A stretch of 39,743 nucleotides of DNA, taken from NCBI GenBank assembly GCA_016208305.1, contig JACQYI010000025.1:1-39743 (forward strand), in the 5' to 3' direction. Below the pieces are notes generated by a model that saw only the letters and a program-made list of their open reading frames with translations, ran no database searches and had not been told where the DNA came from. The position numbers and the translations under genes are program-made. Of this stretch, positions 1 to 6,511 are shown in pieces (position 1 is the stretch's first letter; every line of letters begins with the position of its first letter). This DNA comes from Oscillatoriophycideae cyanobacterium NC_groundwater_1537_Pr4_S-0.65um_50_18. GTDB lineage: Bacteria > Cyanobacteriota > Cyanobacteriia > Elainellales > Elainellaceae.

Positions 1-56
1 ATTGCCTCAAGGGCAACTTTGGCTTTGAACTCCGCACTGTATTGTTTTCTCTGCAT
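1..56 (-). CDS. IS3-family transposase OrfA, N-terminal 18 residues only
   Basis: The minus strand from the ATG at 56 reads MQRKQYSAEFKAKVALEA, the classic start of the helix-turn-helix OrfA of IS3-family transposases, which binds the terminal repeats. The remainder, including OrfB with its DDE catalytic core, would lie left of base 1. It is too short to assign a subgroup. The intact start and the intact terminus in front of it suggest a fairly recent copy, but activity cannot be judged. Confidence 0.8.
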   Translation of the reverse strand, partial: MQRKQYSAEFKAKVALEA

Positions 57-135
57 TGTCACTGTCCTCTCCGTAGGTTTACGTCCCTTTGGGCAGTGAT
101 TCCACCTTAGCTAATTGTCCAGTTTTCGGGGTACA
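1..135 (-). mobile_element. IS3-family insertion sequence, left end (cut by window edge)
   Basis: Read on the minus strand, this begins near 135 with TGTACCCCGAAAACTGGACA, the 5'-TG plus GGACA style of terminus common in IS3-family elements, and continues into an orfA start at 56. The rest of the element is outside the window. The exact boundary (135 or 138) cannot be fixed because the other end and the target duplication are not visible. The insertion lies directly against a headless dehydrogenase gene, so it probably disrupted it. Confidence 0.75.
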
Positions 136-141
136 TCATAA

Positions 142-648
142 GATTTACTCATCAATAACGTGGGGACAAACATCCGCAAGCAAGCTATTGACTATACGCC
201 AGACGAGTACGAAACCATTTTTCAGACGAATCTAACTTCAGTGTTTGAATTGTGTCGTCTCACCTATCCACTGCTGAAAACAAGTGATTACAGCAGCATT
301 GTCAACATCGGTTCCGTCGCTGGTTTAGTCGCCATTCGGACGGGTGCTCCTTACGGCATGACTAAAGCTGCATTAGCGCAACTCACGCGCGCGCTAGCGG
401 TTGAATGGGTGAGCGATCGCATTCGAGTTAATACCATTGCTCCTTTGTTCATTCGCACTCCACTGACAGAACCTTTATTAGAGAATTCAGAGACGTTAAA
501 TGCAGTCATCGCACAGACTCCCATGAAACGAGTTGGAGAACCTCAAGAAATTGCAGGCTTAGCTGCGTTTCTCTCTACATCTGCCGCATCTTACATTACG
601 GGACAGTGTATCGCTGTAGATGGAGGCTTTTCAGCGTTTGGGTTTTGA
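142..648 (+). pseudogene. short-chain dehydrogenase/reductase, N-terminus lost at IS insertion
   Basis: The frame is open from about 142 (DLLINNVGTNIRK) to a stop at 648. It contains the NNVG motif that ends beta-strand 4 of classical SDR enzymes, the NIGSVAG serine segment, the catalytic Tyr-x3-Lys (PYGMTK), a TRALAVEW helix and a C-terminal GQCIAVDGGFS segment, all in the usual order. About 85-95 residues, with the Rossmann TGxxxGIG nucleotide-binding turn, should precede NNVG, but the sequence there is the end of an IS3-family element and an in-frame stop lies at 139-141. A GTG at 160 could start a 162-residue product, but it could not bind NAD(P). Closest in style to tropinone-reductase-like SDRs; the substrate is unknown. 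Confidence 0.8.
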
Positions 649-721
649 GCATCTCCTGCAAAACCAACGCTCTTGACTTCAGCGATATCCTATTAGACGT
701 GCCTTTACAAATGGACGAGCG

Positions 722-807
722 GTCTAACGCCTCAAATCAACGGCGGCAGATAACCTCGCGCCCAGCAGCAGAACTTTCAACCGTCTGCTGCATTTGAATC
801 GTTATGC
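722..807. other. attC-like imperfect palindrome, site 1
   Basis: The site starts with GTCTAAC (722-728), an exact match to the R'' core RYYYAAC, and ends with GTTATGC (801-807), one mismatch from GTTRRRY. The arms pair as 725-729 with 800-804, then a 2-nt unpaired step, then 732-737 with 792-797, then a 5-nt bulge on the left arm (738-742), then 743-750 with 784-791. That is 19 pairs with extrahelical bases and an open end loop, which is the architecture of integron attC sites. Length 86 bp is in the attC range. It lies in a convergent intergenic gap, 74 bp after the dehydrogenase relic and 22 bp from the MAPEG stop. A second, related site lies at 2547. Alternatives are a bidirectional terminator or another palindromic repeat family. 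Confidence 0.5.
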
Positions 808-828
808 TGTATCAATCTGAAAGCACAC

Positions 829-1251
829 CTACGTACTAAAATGCACAAGGGCTGCGCGGATCGCAATGAACCACACTGCAATCGTAGCAAATAGATAGAG
901 GTAGAACCGAAGGATGATGCGGTTGAATGTGCAATGAACAGCACTATGCAATGCCCGAAACACAACGAAGACCCACGCGGCACTTACATACACTGCATCC
1001 ACCTGCTTTGTGATAAAGAGGTATAAGACAAGCGCATAAAAAATGATTGGAATCTCGAACAGATTTTTGAGATTGTCCGATGGGTTGGATACGCTTGGTG
1101 GCGAGATTTGTGCAAATGCACTTGGGATCAGATCTTTTGGGGTAAGCTTTCTGCTTGTGATAAAGCTGATACGACGGATGTACATATACACCCAGACCAG
1201 AAGTGTTAGAAACACCATCGCAAAAAAAGGACTGAAGATCGCATTTTGCAT
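829..1251 (-). CDS. MAPEG-family integral membrane protein
   Basis: A protein of 140 residues with about four hydrophobic helices. The family signature is visible: the NLKNLFEIPIIFYAL segment at roughly 61-75, followed by AWVFVVFRALHSAVHCTFN at about 92-110, which carries the conserved Arg and His of MAPEG proteins. Members include glutathione S-transferase-like membrane enzymes that act on lipophilic electrophiles and peroxides; bacterial members are mostly uncharacterised, so a glutathione role here is only a family expectation. The stop is 22 bp from the attC-like site. The next gene on the same strand, a small membrane protein, ends 12 bp upstream of this start, so the two are probably co-transcribed. 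Confidence 0.8.
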   Translation of the reverse strand: MQNAIFSPFFAMVFLTLLVWVYMYIRRISFITSRKLTPKDLIPSAFAQISPPSVSNPSDNLKNLFEIPIIFYALVLYLFITKQVDAVYVSAAWVFVVFRALHSAVHCTFNRIILRFYLYLFATIAVWFIAIRAALVHFST

Positions 1252-1263
1252 TATGTCTATCTC

Positions 1264-1686
1264 TCAAATTTGATGGGTCAATTGGGCGTTGGGTAATACA
1301 ATGCGTGATGTAGTGTGAACAAGGCTTGAAGAAACATAGAGCAACGTGAATCCAATCAGAGGATGAAGAACCTCCAAGTGCAATGGACTTTTTAGATGAA
1401 TGCTGGCAATTTGCAGTCCAAGCAACAGGGGGAGACTTGCAGAGAAATATCGTGTTTTGCGTGAGAATGGGGCAGCAAAAGCCCATCCTACCAATACTAA
1501 CGAGAGTCCACTGTACCCTCGCACCAGCCAAATATGAATATTCCACCAGGAAGGATTATCGAAGTAGGCAACTCCTACTGTTAATAACTGAGCAATCAGG
1601 CAGATATTAAAGATGATGGAAGTGGCGTAAAAGCCTATCTGTGTCCAACGAGTAGGGACGCGATCGCAATCTAAAGCAGTTGTCAT
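1264..1686 (-). CDS. small four-helix membrane protein, DUF6220-like
   Basis: A protein of 140 residues with about four membrane segments (near 18-40, 52-72, 82-98 and 105-122). The spacing of WTQIGF, the middle WNIHIWLVRGYSG stretch, the LLLGLQIASIHL segment and a late LHPLIGFTLLYVSSSL helix resembles the DUF6220 family of bacterial membrane proteins, whose function is not known. This match is from memory of the pattern and is only moderate. It lies 12 bp upstream of the MAPEG gene on the same strand and is divergent from the LuxR-type regulator at 1782, with a 95-bp shared promoter gap, so that regulator is a reasonable candidate to control the pair. Confidence 0.55.
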   Translation of the reverse strand: MTTALDCDRVPTRWTQIGFYATSIIFNICLIAQLLTVGVAYFDNPSWWNIHIWLVRGYSGLSLVLVGWAFAAPFSRKTRYFSASLPLLLGLQIASIHLKSPLHLEVLHPLIGFTLLYVSSSLVHTTSRIVLPNAQLTHQI

Positions 1687-1781
1687 ATTAAGTTGTTTTT
1701 GAGCCGATGAAGGTAATATTAAGCCAAGTTATTTAAGGCTTCTAGACCTCGATCGGGTACACTTCAGACCAAACTTTAACC

Positions 1782-2513
1782 ATGACAAATCCCTTACAGC
1801 TTTTGTTTGAAACCATCAACCAGGTGAAAGATGAAACCGAACTGAGATCGTCCCTTGCCCCAAAAATTGGTGAGTATTTTATCGCCAAGCGAGTGGGGAT
1901 ATTTTTTTTCGACCAGCTTTTAGCCGATCCCAAGCTTCAAAAAGTGCTAAAAGTCGTGTTATCGGTTGAGCATAATCCCGTGGCACGTTACTTAGCGGAG
2001 CGCCATACACCTGTCCATGAAGGATTAGTAACATCCCCCAAGACATGGGCAATCCTGTGTCCCCGTCCCGATCATTGGCATGTGATGGCAGGACCCATCA
2101 TCGATCGGGGTCAATTAGTGGGTGCCGTGGGCTGCACCCGTGACAAGTCAATGTTCGCTTTTGATACCCAAAATTTAGCTGATTTAAGTGCAATCTGTTT
2201 ACATTTATCGGTTTGGACTGCAACCGTGCGATTTACACAAATCGCAACACCAAAGGAATTGCAGCAGCAACCATTGAATCCTAATTGCTTAACACCTCGT
2301 GAGTTGCAAGTTGCCGAACTAGTTGCCTTGGGGAGAACCAATGCAGAAATCGGAAATGCACTTTGGATTACGGAGAATTCTGTAAAGCAGGCTTTGAAGC
2401 GAATGTTTCGTAAGCTTGAGGTTTCGTCTCGTGCCGAAATGGTTGCAAAGCTTTACTCCATACAGCACCAGTTGCCAAGTACAGCACTATCTCCATTAAT
2501 CACTCACCCGTGA
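1782..2513 (+). CDS. GAF-like sensor plus LuxR-type helix-turn-helix regulator
   Basis: A protein of 243 residues. The first 150 or so (QVKDETELRSSLAPKIGEYF, then GPIIDRGQLVGAVGCTR) have the alpha/beta layout of a GAF domain, which senses a small ligand. The last 55 residues, from LTPRELQVAELVALG (about 170) through NAEIGNALWITENSVKQALKRMFRKL to SSRAEMVAKL, are a full LuxR/FixJ DNA-binding domain. No receiver domain is present, so it is not a classical response regulator. It is divergent from the DUF6220-like/MAPEG pair and probably controls it; the ligand is unknown. An attC-like palindrome starts 33 bp after its stop. Confidence 0.8.
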   Translation: MTNPLQLLFETINQVKDETELRSSLAPKIGEYFIAKRVGIFFFDQLLADPKLQKVLKVVLSVEHNPVARYLAERHTPVHEGLVTSPKTWAILCPRPDHWHVMAGPIIDRGQLVGAVGCTRDKSMFAFDTQNLADLSAICLHLSVWTATVRFTQIATPKELQQQPLNPNCLTPRELQVAELVALGRTNAEIGNALWITENSVKQALKRMFRKLEVSSRAEMVAKLYSIQHQLPSTALSPLITHP

Positions 2514-2546
2514 CCTTTAGCTTGCTCATTTACCGACCAACCAGCG

Positions 2547-2632
2547 GCCTAATGGTGCCCATCACCCGCCGCAGATGACCTTTGCCATCATACCAACCAA
2601 CTCTCGGTGGTCGGCGTGCACGGGCGTTGTAA
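2547..2632. other. attC-like imperfect palindrome, site 2 (degenerate)
   Basis: This 86-bp stretch is the same length as site 1 and shares GCAGATRACCT with it at exactly the same offset (24 bp in), so the two are related. It starts with GCCTAAT, one change from RYYYAAC, and ends around GTTGTAA, which keeps the GTT of R'. Inner pairing includes GCCC 2557-2560 with 2622-2625, CAC 2563-2565 with 2616-2618, and GCCG 2568-2571 with 2612-2615, with bulges between. The outer boxes pair poorly, so if it is an attC it is probably decayed. It lies between convergent stops at 2513 and 2645. Confidence 0.38.
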
Positions 2633-2644
2633 TATAGCTGGCAA

Positions 2645-3634
2645 TTACCGAGATAGATTGGGTTCAACGACGGCTGGAAAGCTTTCAAAATTGCGCCGCA
2701 CCCAGTCCATACCCACTTCATTATTCAACTTGACCCGCTGTGGTGTATTGGCATAAATCTTATTCAAAATCTTTGCATCTTGGTCAACAACCACATCAAT
2801 CAACTTCAGCAAATTCCGTTTGAGCAAATGCGCGATTGGAGAATAAGCTTTCATGTACATCAACACAAAGACACGCGATTGATGCTCGGCTTCTGGAAGA
2901 TAGAAGTGACATTCCTTGAGACTCAATAGCTTATCTTCGCCATGCAACAATCCCATGAACGGAAAAAAGTTTTCTAGATGTGCCTCTAGCACCTTTGGCA
3001 TCGCAAGCTGAGCAGGATTTCTTAAAATGTCGCGAAATGTAGGTCGTTTGCGGGGTTGTGACAAATACGCATGACAATGTAACCCCTCATCGATGAACTG
3101 CCTCATTTGCACTTCTTCAATCTCAAATAATTCTCGATGAGTGCCGTTTTGGTGATTGTAGTCGTGCATATTGAGTAGCAAGCTCAGAAGGTCGGTCGGA
3201 ATGCTGCGTTCTCCCGTCACGCCAATGAACTCGTATTCCGTTGCAATCTCATTCATAATTGCAGGAATTGGGATTTTCGGCTCATAGCTGCCATATGACC
3301 AAATAAAATCCCCTTGGATAATTAATTCCAGAGGCTGCAAGAGCGATTTGGTCTGTTTATTCGATCCTGGTAGAACAGTGCAGCCCAAATTGTCAAATTC
3401 CAAGGCATGAAAAGGACAAGCGATCGCACTACTGCCATTAGATTGAGTCACACACCAACCCTCAGATAGCATTGCACCCATATGAGGACAAGCATTTGGC
3501 AAGGCATTAATGTTGCCACGGCTATCTTGCCAAAGAACATAATCATTACCCAACAGTGAAATTTTCATCGGCTGATTTGGCTTCAGCATGGAACGATGCG
3601 CCAAAAGCCACGGCGCGCCTTGCAATTGATTCAT
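2645..3634 (-). CDS. Rieske [2Fe-2S] aromatic-ring hydroxylating oxygenase, alpha-subunit type
   Basis: A protein of 329 residues. The N-terminal Rieske domain has C-P-H (Cys49, His51) and C-P-F-H (Cys73, His76), the ligands of a 2Fe-2S cluster. A mononuclear-iron site follows as DYNHQNGTH (His161 and His166, H-x4-H). These two centres in this order define Rieske non-haem iron oxygenases, which take electrons from a reductase and hydroxylate or demethylate a substrate. The length fits the single-subunit VanA/PaO-like group. No reductase gene is adjacent and the substrate cannot be told. The start at 3634 lies 14 bp from a perfect 22-bp palindrome, and a TetR gene is divergent from it, so substrate-induced expression is likely. 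Confidence 0.85.
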   Translation of the reverse strand: MNQLQGAPWLLAHRSMLKPNQPMKISLLGNDYVLWQDSRGNINALPNACPHMGAMLSEGWCVTQSNGSSAIACPFHALEFDNLGCTVLPGSNKQTKSLLQPLELIIQGDFIWSYGSYEPKIPIPAIMNEIATEYEFIGVTGERSIPTDLLSLLLNMHDYNHQNGTHRELFEIEEVQMRQFIDEGLHCHAYLSQPRKRPTFRDILRNPAQLAMPKVLEAHLENFFPFMGLLHGEDKLLSLKECHFYLPEAEHQSRVFVLMYMKAYSPIAHLLKRNLLKLIDVVVDQDAKILNKIYANTPQRVKLNNEVGMDWVRRNFESFPAVVEPNLSR

Positions 3635-3648
3635 GATTGCTTAAATTT

Positions 3649-3670
3649 ACTTACTAATTAATTAGTAAGT
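3649..3670. promoter_or_regulatory. perfect 22-bp palindrome, probable TetR operator
   Basis: The half-sites ACTTACTAATT (3649-3659) and AATTAGTAAGT (3660-3670) are exact reverse complements with no spacer. The site lies between the divergent Rieske oxygenase (start 3634) and TetR-family gene (start 3770), 14 bp upstream of the oxygenase start codon. AT-rich dyads of this kind with outer TTACT/AGTAA are a usual form of TetR-family operators. Binding there would block the oxygenase promoter or early transcript; whether it also controls the TetR gene, 99 bp away, is open. Confidence 0.75.
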
Positions 3671-3769
3671 CTATCAAGTCCTTGTCTTTCCGTCAATTCA
3701 GAGATTTAATATCTTCAGTTTAGCTACCTCTTTGCTACGATGGAAAAGCAAAAATTTAATTAGAATGCA

Positions 3770-4426
3770 GTGGTTCGACCCAGTAAACGAGACGCAAAAT
3801 CCGTCCACGCTGTTCGTGATGCCCAGATAACACAGCAGCGAATTTTGGATGCCGCAGAGCAAGAATTTTCACGGCATGGCTTAAATGGCGCACGGCTGAG
3901 TGCAATTGCGGATCTCGCTCAAGTCACAACTGCATCACTTCACTACTACTTTGAGAATAAGGAAAACTTGTACAAGGCAGTTCTACAACGCCCAATCGAT
4001 GAAGTCCAATCCATGCTTGGACAGTTGAATTTTGACGGTTTATCTCCTGAAGAAGCCCTGAAGCAAATCATTCGGATCGCGATCGCAAACGAGGCTAAAA
4101 ATCCGCAACGACAAATGCTGTGGTTTCAAGAAGCAAGCCAAAATCAAGGAATTTACTTCAAAGAGTGTAATGTTTTGAGCTTGCATGAGCATTTATTCAA
4201 GATTCTAGAGCAAGGTATGGCGGAAGGATATTTTCGCCCTCTCAAACCGTTTTTGGCTCTAACTCATATCTTGAGTGTTTGCCTGTTCTACTTTACTGTG
4301 CATGAAAATTGGAAACATCTTACACCAGATGTTGACCGCCTGAGTCCAGAAATGATTGAAGAACACATAGAAGAGGCAACCTCATTTATTTTGGCAGGTG
4401 TAAGGCAAGGCACTTCTAATTCATGA
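3770..4426 (+). CDS. TetR/AcrR-family transcriptional repressor
   Basis: A protein of 218 residues. The N-terminal helix-turn-helix is typical of TetR: TQQRILDAAEQEFSRHGL, then ARLSAIADLAQVTTASLHYYFENKENLYKAVL at about 45-75. The C-terminal part is the all-helical ligand and dimer domain. In this frame a stop lies at 3761-3763, so the GTG at 3770 is the first usable start; the nearby ATG at 3765 is out of frame. The gene is divergent from the Rieske oxygenase, with the 22-bp palindrome in between, and most likely represses it until the oxygenase substrate or a related compound binds. Confidence 0.88.
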   Translation: MVRPSKRDAKSVHAVRDAQITQQRILDAAEQEFSRHGLNGARLSAIADLAQVTTASLHYYFENKENLYKAVLQRPIDEVQSMLGQLNFDGLSPEEALKQIIRIAIANEAKNPQRQMLWFQEASQNQGIYFKECNVLSLHEHLFKILEQGMAEGYFRPLKPFLALTHILSVCLFYFTVHENWKHLTPDVDRLSPEMIEEHIEEATSFILAGVRQGTSNS

Positions 4427-4557
4427 CTCAAACGAATCCTGAACATCAACAAATCAGCTTTAGGTTGCTGCCCCAGCCCAGAAATGAAGCTACATAACTA
4501 TTAGTAGACAGAACTTTTCCTTCTGAGATCCCAAATTGGGCGGATAGGCAGAATGAT
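4427..4557. other. intergenic spacer, no gene seen
   Basis: Between the TetR stop and the DnaN-like relic. The phrase GAGATCCCAAA at 4524-4534 partly echoes AAGATCCCAAA at 4565-4575 at the end of the relic, which may be a small duplication. No promoter, terminator or RNA gene is recognised. Confidence 0.4.
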
Positions 4558-4917
4558 TCAGCCTAAGATCCCAAAGGGATTGGTGAAATCTCCAACAGGA
4601 ACCAGCATTACCGGATAGTCTGGTTGCTTTAAATGCATCTTGATCCCAGAACTGGGAATCGCTTTAACCGCTTCTCTCCAATATTTAAGATTGAATTGGA
4701 TATCCAATGTCACATCTGTAGGGACATGAGCATTAATCGTTTCATCTCCCTACCAAACTCCCGCTCGATTGCCCTACGGACACGCTACGCGATCGCAAGA
4801 TGAATCTATTGGGTCGCTCCATCAAAGCGAAACTGAATTCCTCTTTTCAAAGTGCGCTTAGTTTCGTCCAGTTTCATCCGTGCTAATCGCGTACAGCACC
4901 CCTTGCAATCCTTCTCC
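4558..4917 (-). pseudogene. decayed DNA polymerase III beta-clamp (DnaN-like) C-terminal fragment
   Basis: On the minus strand the last 60 codons read cleanly to a TGA at 4558: they include DVTLDIQFNLKYWREAVKAI, SSGIKMHLKQPDYPVMLVPV and a final NPFGILG. This matches the third domain of sliding clamps (strand, FNxxYL-like helix, then P-x-x-P-V-x-x-x-P near the end). Upstream, pieces in other frames give LQGVLYAISTDET (4870-4908) and RGIQFRFDGATQ followed by a stop and IHLAIA, matching the clamp segment that runs LxGVLxAxSxDET ... GVxFxFDGxxLxLxATDGHRLA. At least one frameshift and two in-frame stops break it, and a HIP1-linked repeat (4772-4797) lies in the middle. The 5' part is absent; the aldehyde dehydrogenase stop is 6 bp away. 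It is non-functional. The divergence from chromosomal dnaN suggests a plasmid- or phage-type clamp. Confidence 0.7.
4772..4797. repeat. short HIP1-linked repeat inside the clamp relic
   Basis: GCCCTACGGACACGCTACGC followed by GATCGC is a motif dispersed in many cyanobacterial genomes, joined here to a HIP1 core. It interrupts the DnaN-like reading where the conserved ATDGHRLA segment should be, so it is probably an insertion made after the gene died. Confidence 0.45.
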
Positions 4918-4923
4918 AAAGGA

Positions 4924-6333
4924 TTACGATCCCATAATTCTCTTTAGAAGCGCCAGCTTATCTTTATAGGGAGCATAGCGCCAGGGCAAATCGAGCCAAA
5001 AGGGTTTAGACAGAACGCTTTTGAAATGAGAGAAAGTGTCAAACCCAGCTTTGCCGTGGTAGCTGCCCATGCCGCTATCGCCTACTCCGCCAAAAGGCAG
5101 CGTCGAAGGGGCAATCTGCATGATCGTGTCATTAATACAGACTCCACCCGATGAGGTCTGCTGCAAAACCTGCTGCTGTACCTGCGGATTTTTGGAGAAG
5201 ACATAGAGCGCCAGAGGTTTAGGTCGGGCGTTGATCTGGGCGATCGCCTCTTCCAAGTTTTCATAGTCGAGCAGGGGCAAAATGGGACCAAAAATCTCGT
5301 CTTGCATGACGCGATCGTCCCAGCTCACGTCCTCTAGCACCGTGGGAGCAATGTATTTTTCAGCGGCGATCGTTTCTCCACCAATCACGACCTTGCCGTC
5401 CTGCAAGAGGCCTGTGAGGCGATCGAACTGCTTGGCGTTGATGATGCGGGCATAGTCAGGGCTAACCGCCGGATTGTCGCCATAGAATTCTTGCAGGGTG
5501 GTTTTCATTGCCTCCAGCAATGCCGATTTAATCCGGCGATCGACCAGCAGGTAATCCGGCGCAACGCAGGTCTGTCCGGCATTGATAAACTTGCCCCAAA
5601 CGATCCGCTTAGCGGTATGTTCCAAATGAATGTCGGCATCGACAATGCAAGGACTTTTGCCACCCAGTTCTAACGTTACCGGAGTCAGGTGCTGTGCTGC
5701 GGCCTGCATAACAATTTTGCCGATCGCCGTACCGCCCGTAAAAAAGATATGGTCAAACTTTTCAGCCAAAACGGCTTGGCTGACCTCGATGCCGCCCTCT
5801 ACCACTGCAACATAGGCCGGGTCAAAGATTTTTTGGATCAGATTGGCAATGACGCGAGAGGTGGCAGGGGCTAATTCCGAAGGCTTGAGCAGAGCGCAGT
5901 TTCCAGCCGCGATCGCTGCCACCAAAGGCGAAATCATGAGCTGAAACGGATAGTTCCAGGGAGAAATAATCAGCGCCACGCCCAACGGCTCTGGATAGAT
6001 TTTGGCTTGGGCAGGTAACTGCTCTAGAGAGAGCGCAACGGACTTTGGCTTTGCCCAAGCGCGCAAATGCTTGAGGACAAAATTAATTTCCTGAATAACG
6101 CCCACCTCAGTCATGTAGGCTTCAACGCTGGGCTTGTTGAGGTCAGCATGCACAGCCGCCATCACCTCATCCTGGCAATCTTTGATCGCTTGCTTGAGTT
6201 TGTTGAGCTGGGCTATGCGAAACTCAATATCCTTAGTCTTTCCAGTCGCAAAAAACGATCGCTGCTGCTGCACCAAATAGGTGACGCGATCGCGGATATT
6301 CTCGCTAGGGTTCTCAATCGCTGCTTGCACCAT
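4924..6333 (-). CDS. aldehyde dehydrogenase (NAD(P)+), class-3-like
   Basis: A protein of 469 residues covering the full ALDH fold. Visible motifs: SPWNYP with the oxyanion-hole Asn at about 126, the cofactor loop FFTGGTAIGK (197-206), the general base Glu222 in LELGGKSP, and the nucleophile Cys256 in NAGQTCVAPDY. The length and the short C-terminus ending in a hydrophobic, basic stretch fit the ALDH3-type enzymes of cyanobacteria, which oxidise fatty and apocarotenoid aldehydes to acids; the substrate here is not proven. The start ATG at 6333 gives the expected N-terminus. It stands alone: the 3' end abuts the clamp relic and 178 bp separate it from the next gene upstream, which is the 3' end of the TonB-like gene. 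Confidence 0.92.
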   Translation of the reverse strand: MVQAAIENPSENIRDRVTYLVQQQRSFFATGKTKDIEFRIAQLNKLKQAIKDCQDEVMAAVHADLNKPSVEAYMTEVGVIQEINFVLKHLRAWAKPKSVALSLEQLPAQAKIYPEPLGVALIISPWNYPFQLMISPLVAAIAAGNCALLKPSELAPATSRVIANLIQKIFDPAYVAVVEGGIEVSQAVLAEKFDHIFFTGGTAIGKIVMQAAAQHLTPVTLELGGKSPCIVDADIHLEHTAKRIVWGKFINAGQTCVAPDYLLVDRRIKSALLEAMKTTLQEFYGDNPAVSPDYARIINAKQFDRLTGLLQDGKVVIGGETIAAEKYIAPTVLEDVSWDDRVMQDEIFGPILPLLDYENLEEAIAQINARPKPLALYVFSKNPQVQQQVLQQTSSGGVCINDTIMQIAPSTLPFGGVGDSGMGSYHGKAGFDTFSHFKSVLSKPFWLDLPWRYAPYKDKLALLKRIMGS

Positions 6334-6431
6334 CCTAATAAATCCTCCCGACAGATTTTCTCTAGCGCCCTTCTAGATCTTTACAGCAATAAATCCTTTT
6401 CGGAAATTATGGGCATCTAATTAGGCATCTA

Positions 6432-6473
6432 AGATTTTGGTAAGAAGGGCGCAGATTTTGGTAAGAAGGGCGC
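6432..6473. repeat. two exact 21-bp tandem copies
   Basis: AGATTTTGGTAAGAAGGGCG plus C occurs at 6432-6452 and again at 6453-6473, in the spacer between the aldehyde dehydrogenase start and the TonB-like stop. Just before it, GGCATCTAA is also doubled (6412-6420 and 6424-6432). Probably slippage duplication; no function is evident. Confidence 0.7.
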
Positions 6474-6511
6474 AGAGCGCTTTACACAGAATTTTCCCAC
6501 TTGAACCGCAA

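Noticed and set aside
944-1546. 200-codon minus-strand frame across the MAPEG and DUF6220-like genes
   Set aside because: It overlaps both genes in another frame, lacks any family feature and is rich in Cys/His/Ser as shadows of hydrophobic genes often are.
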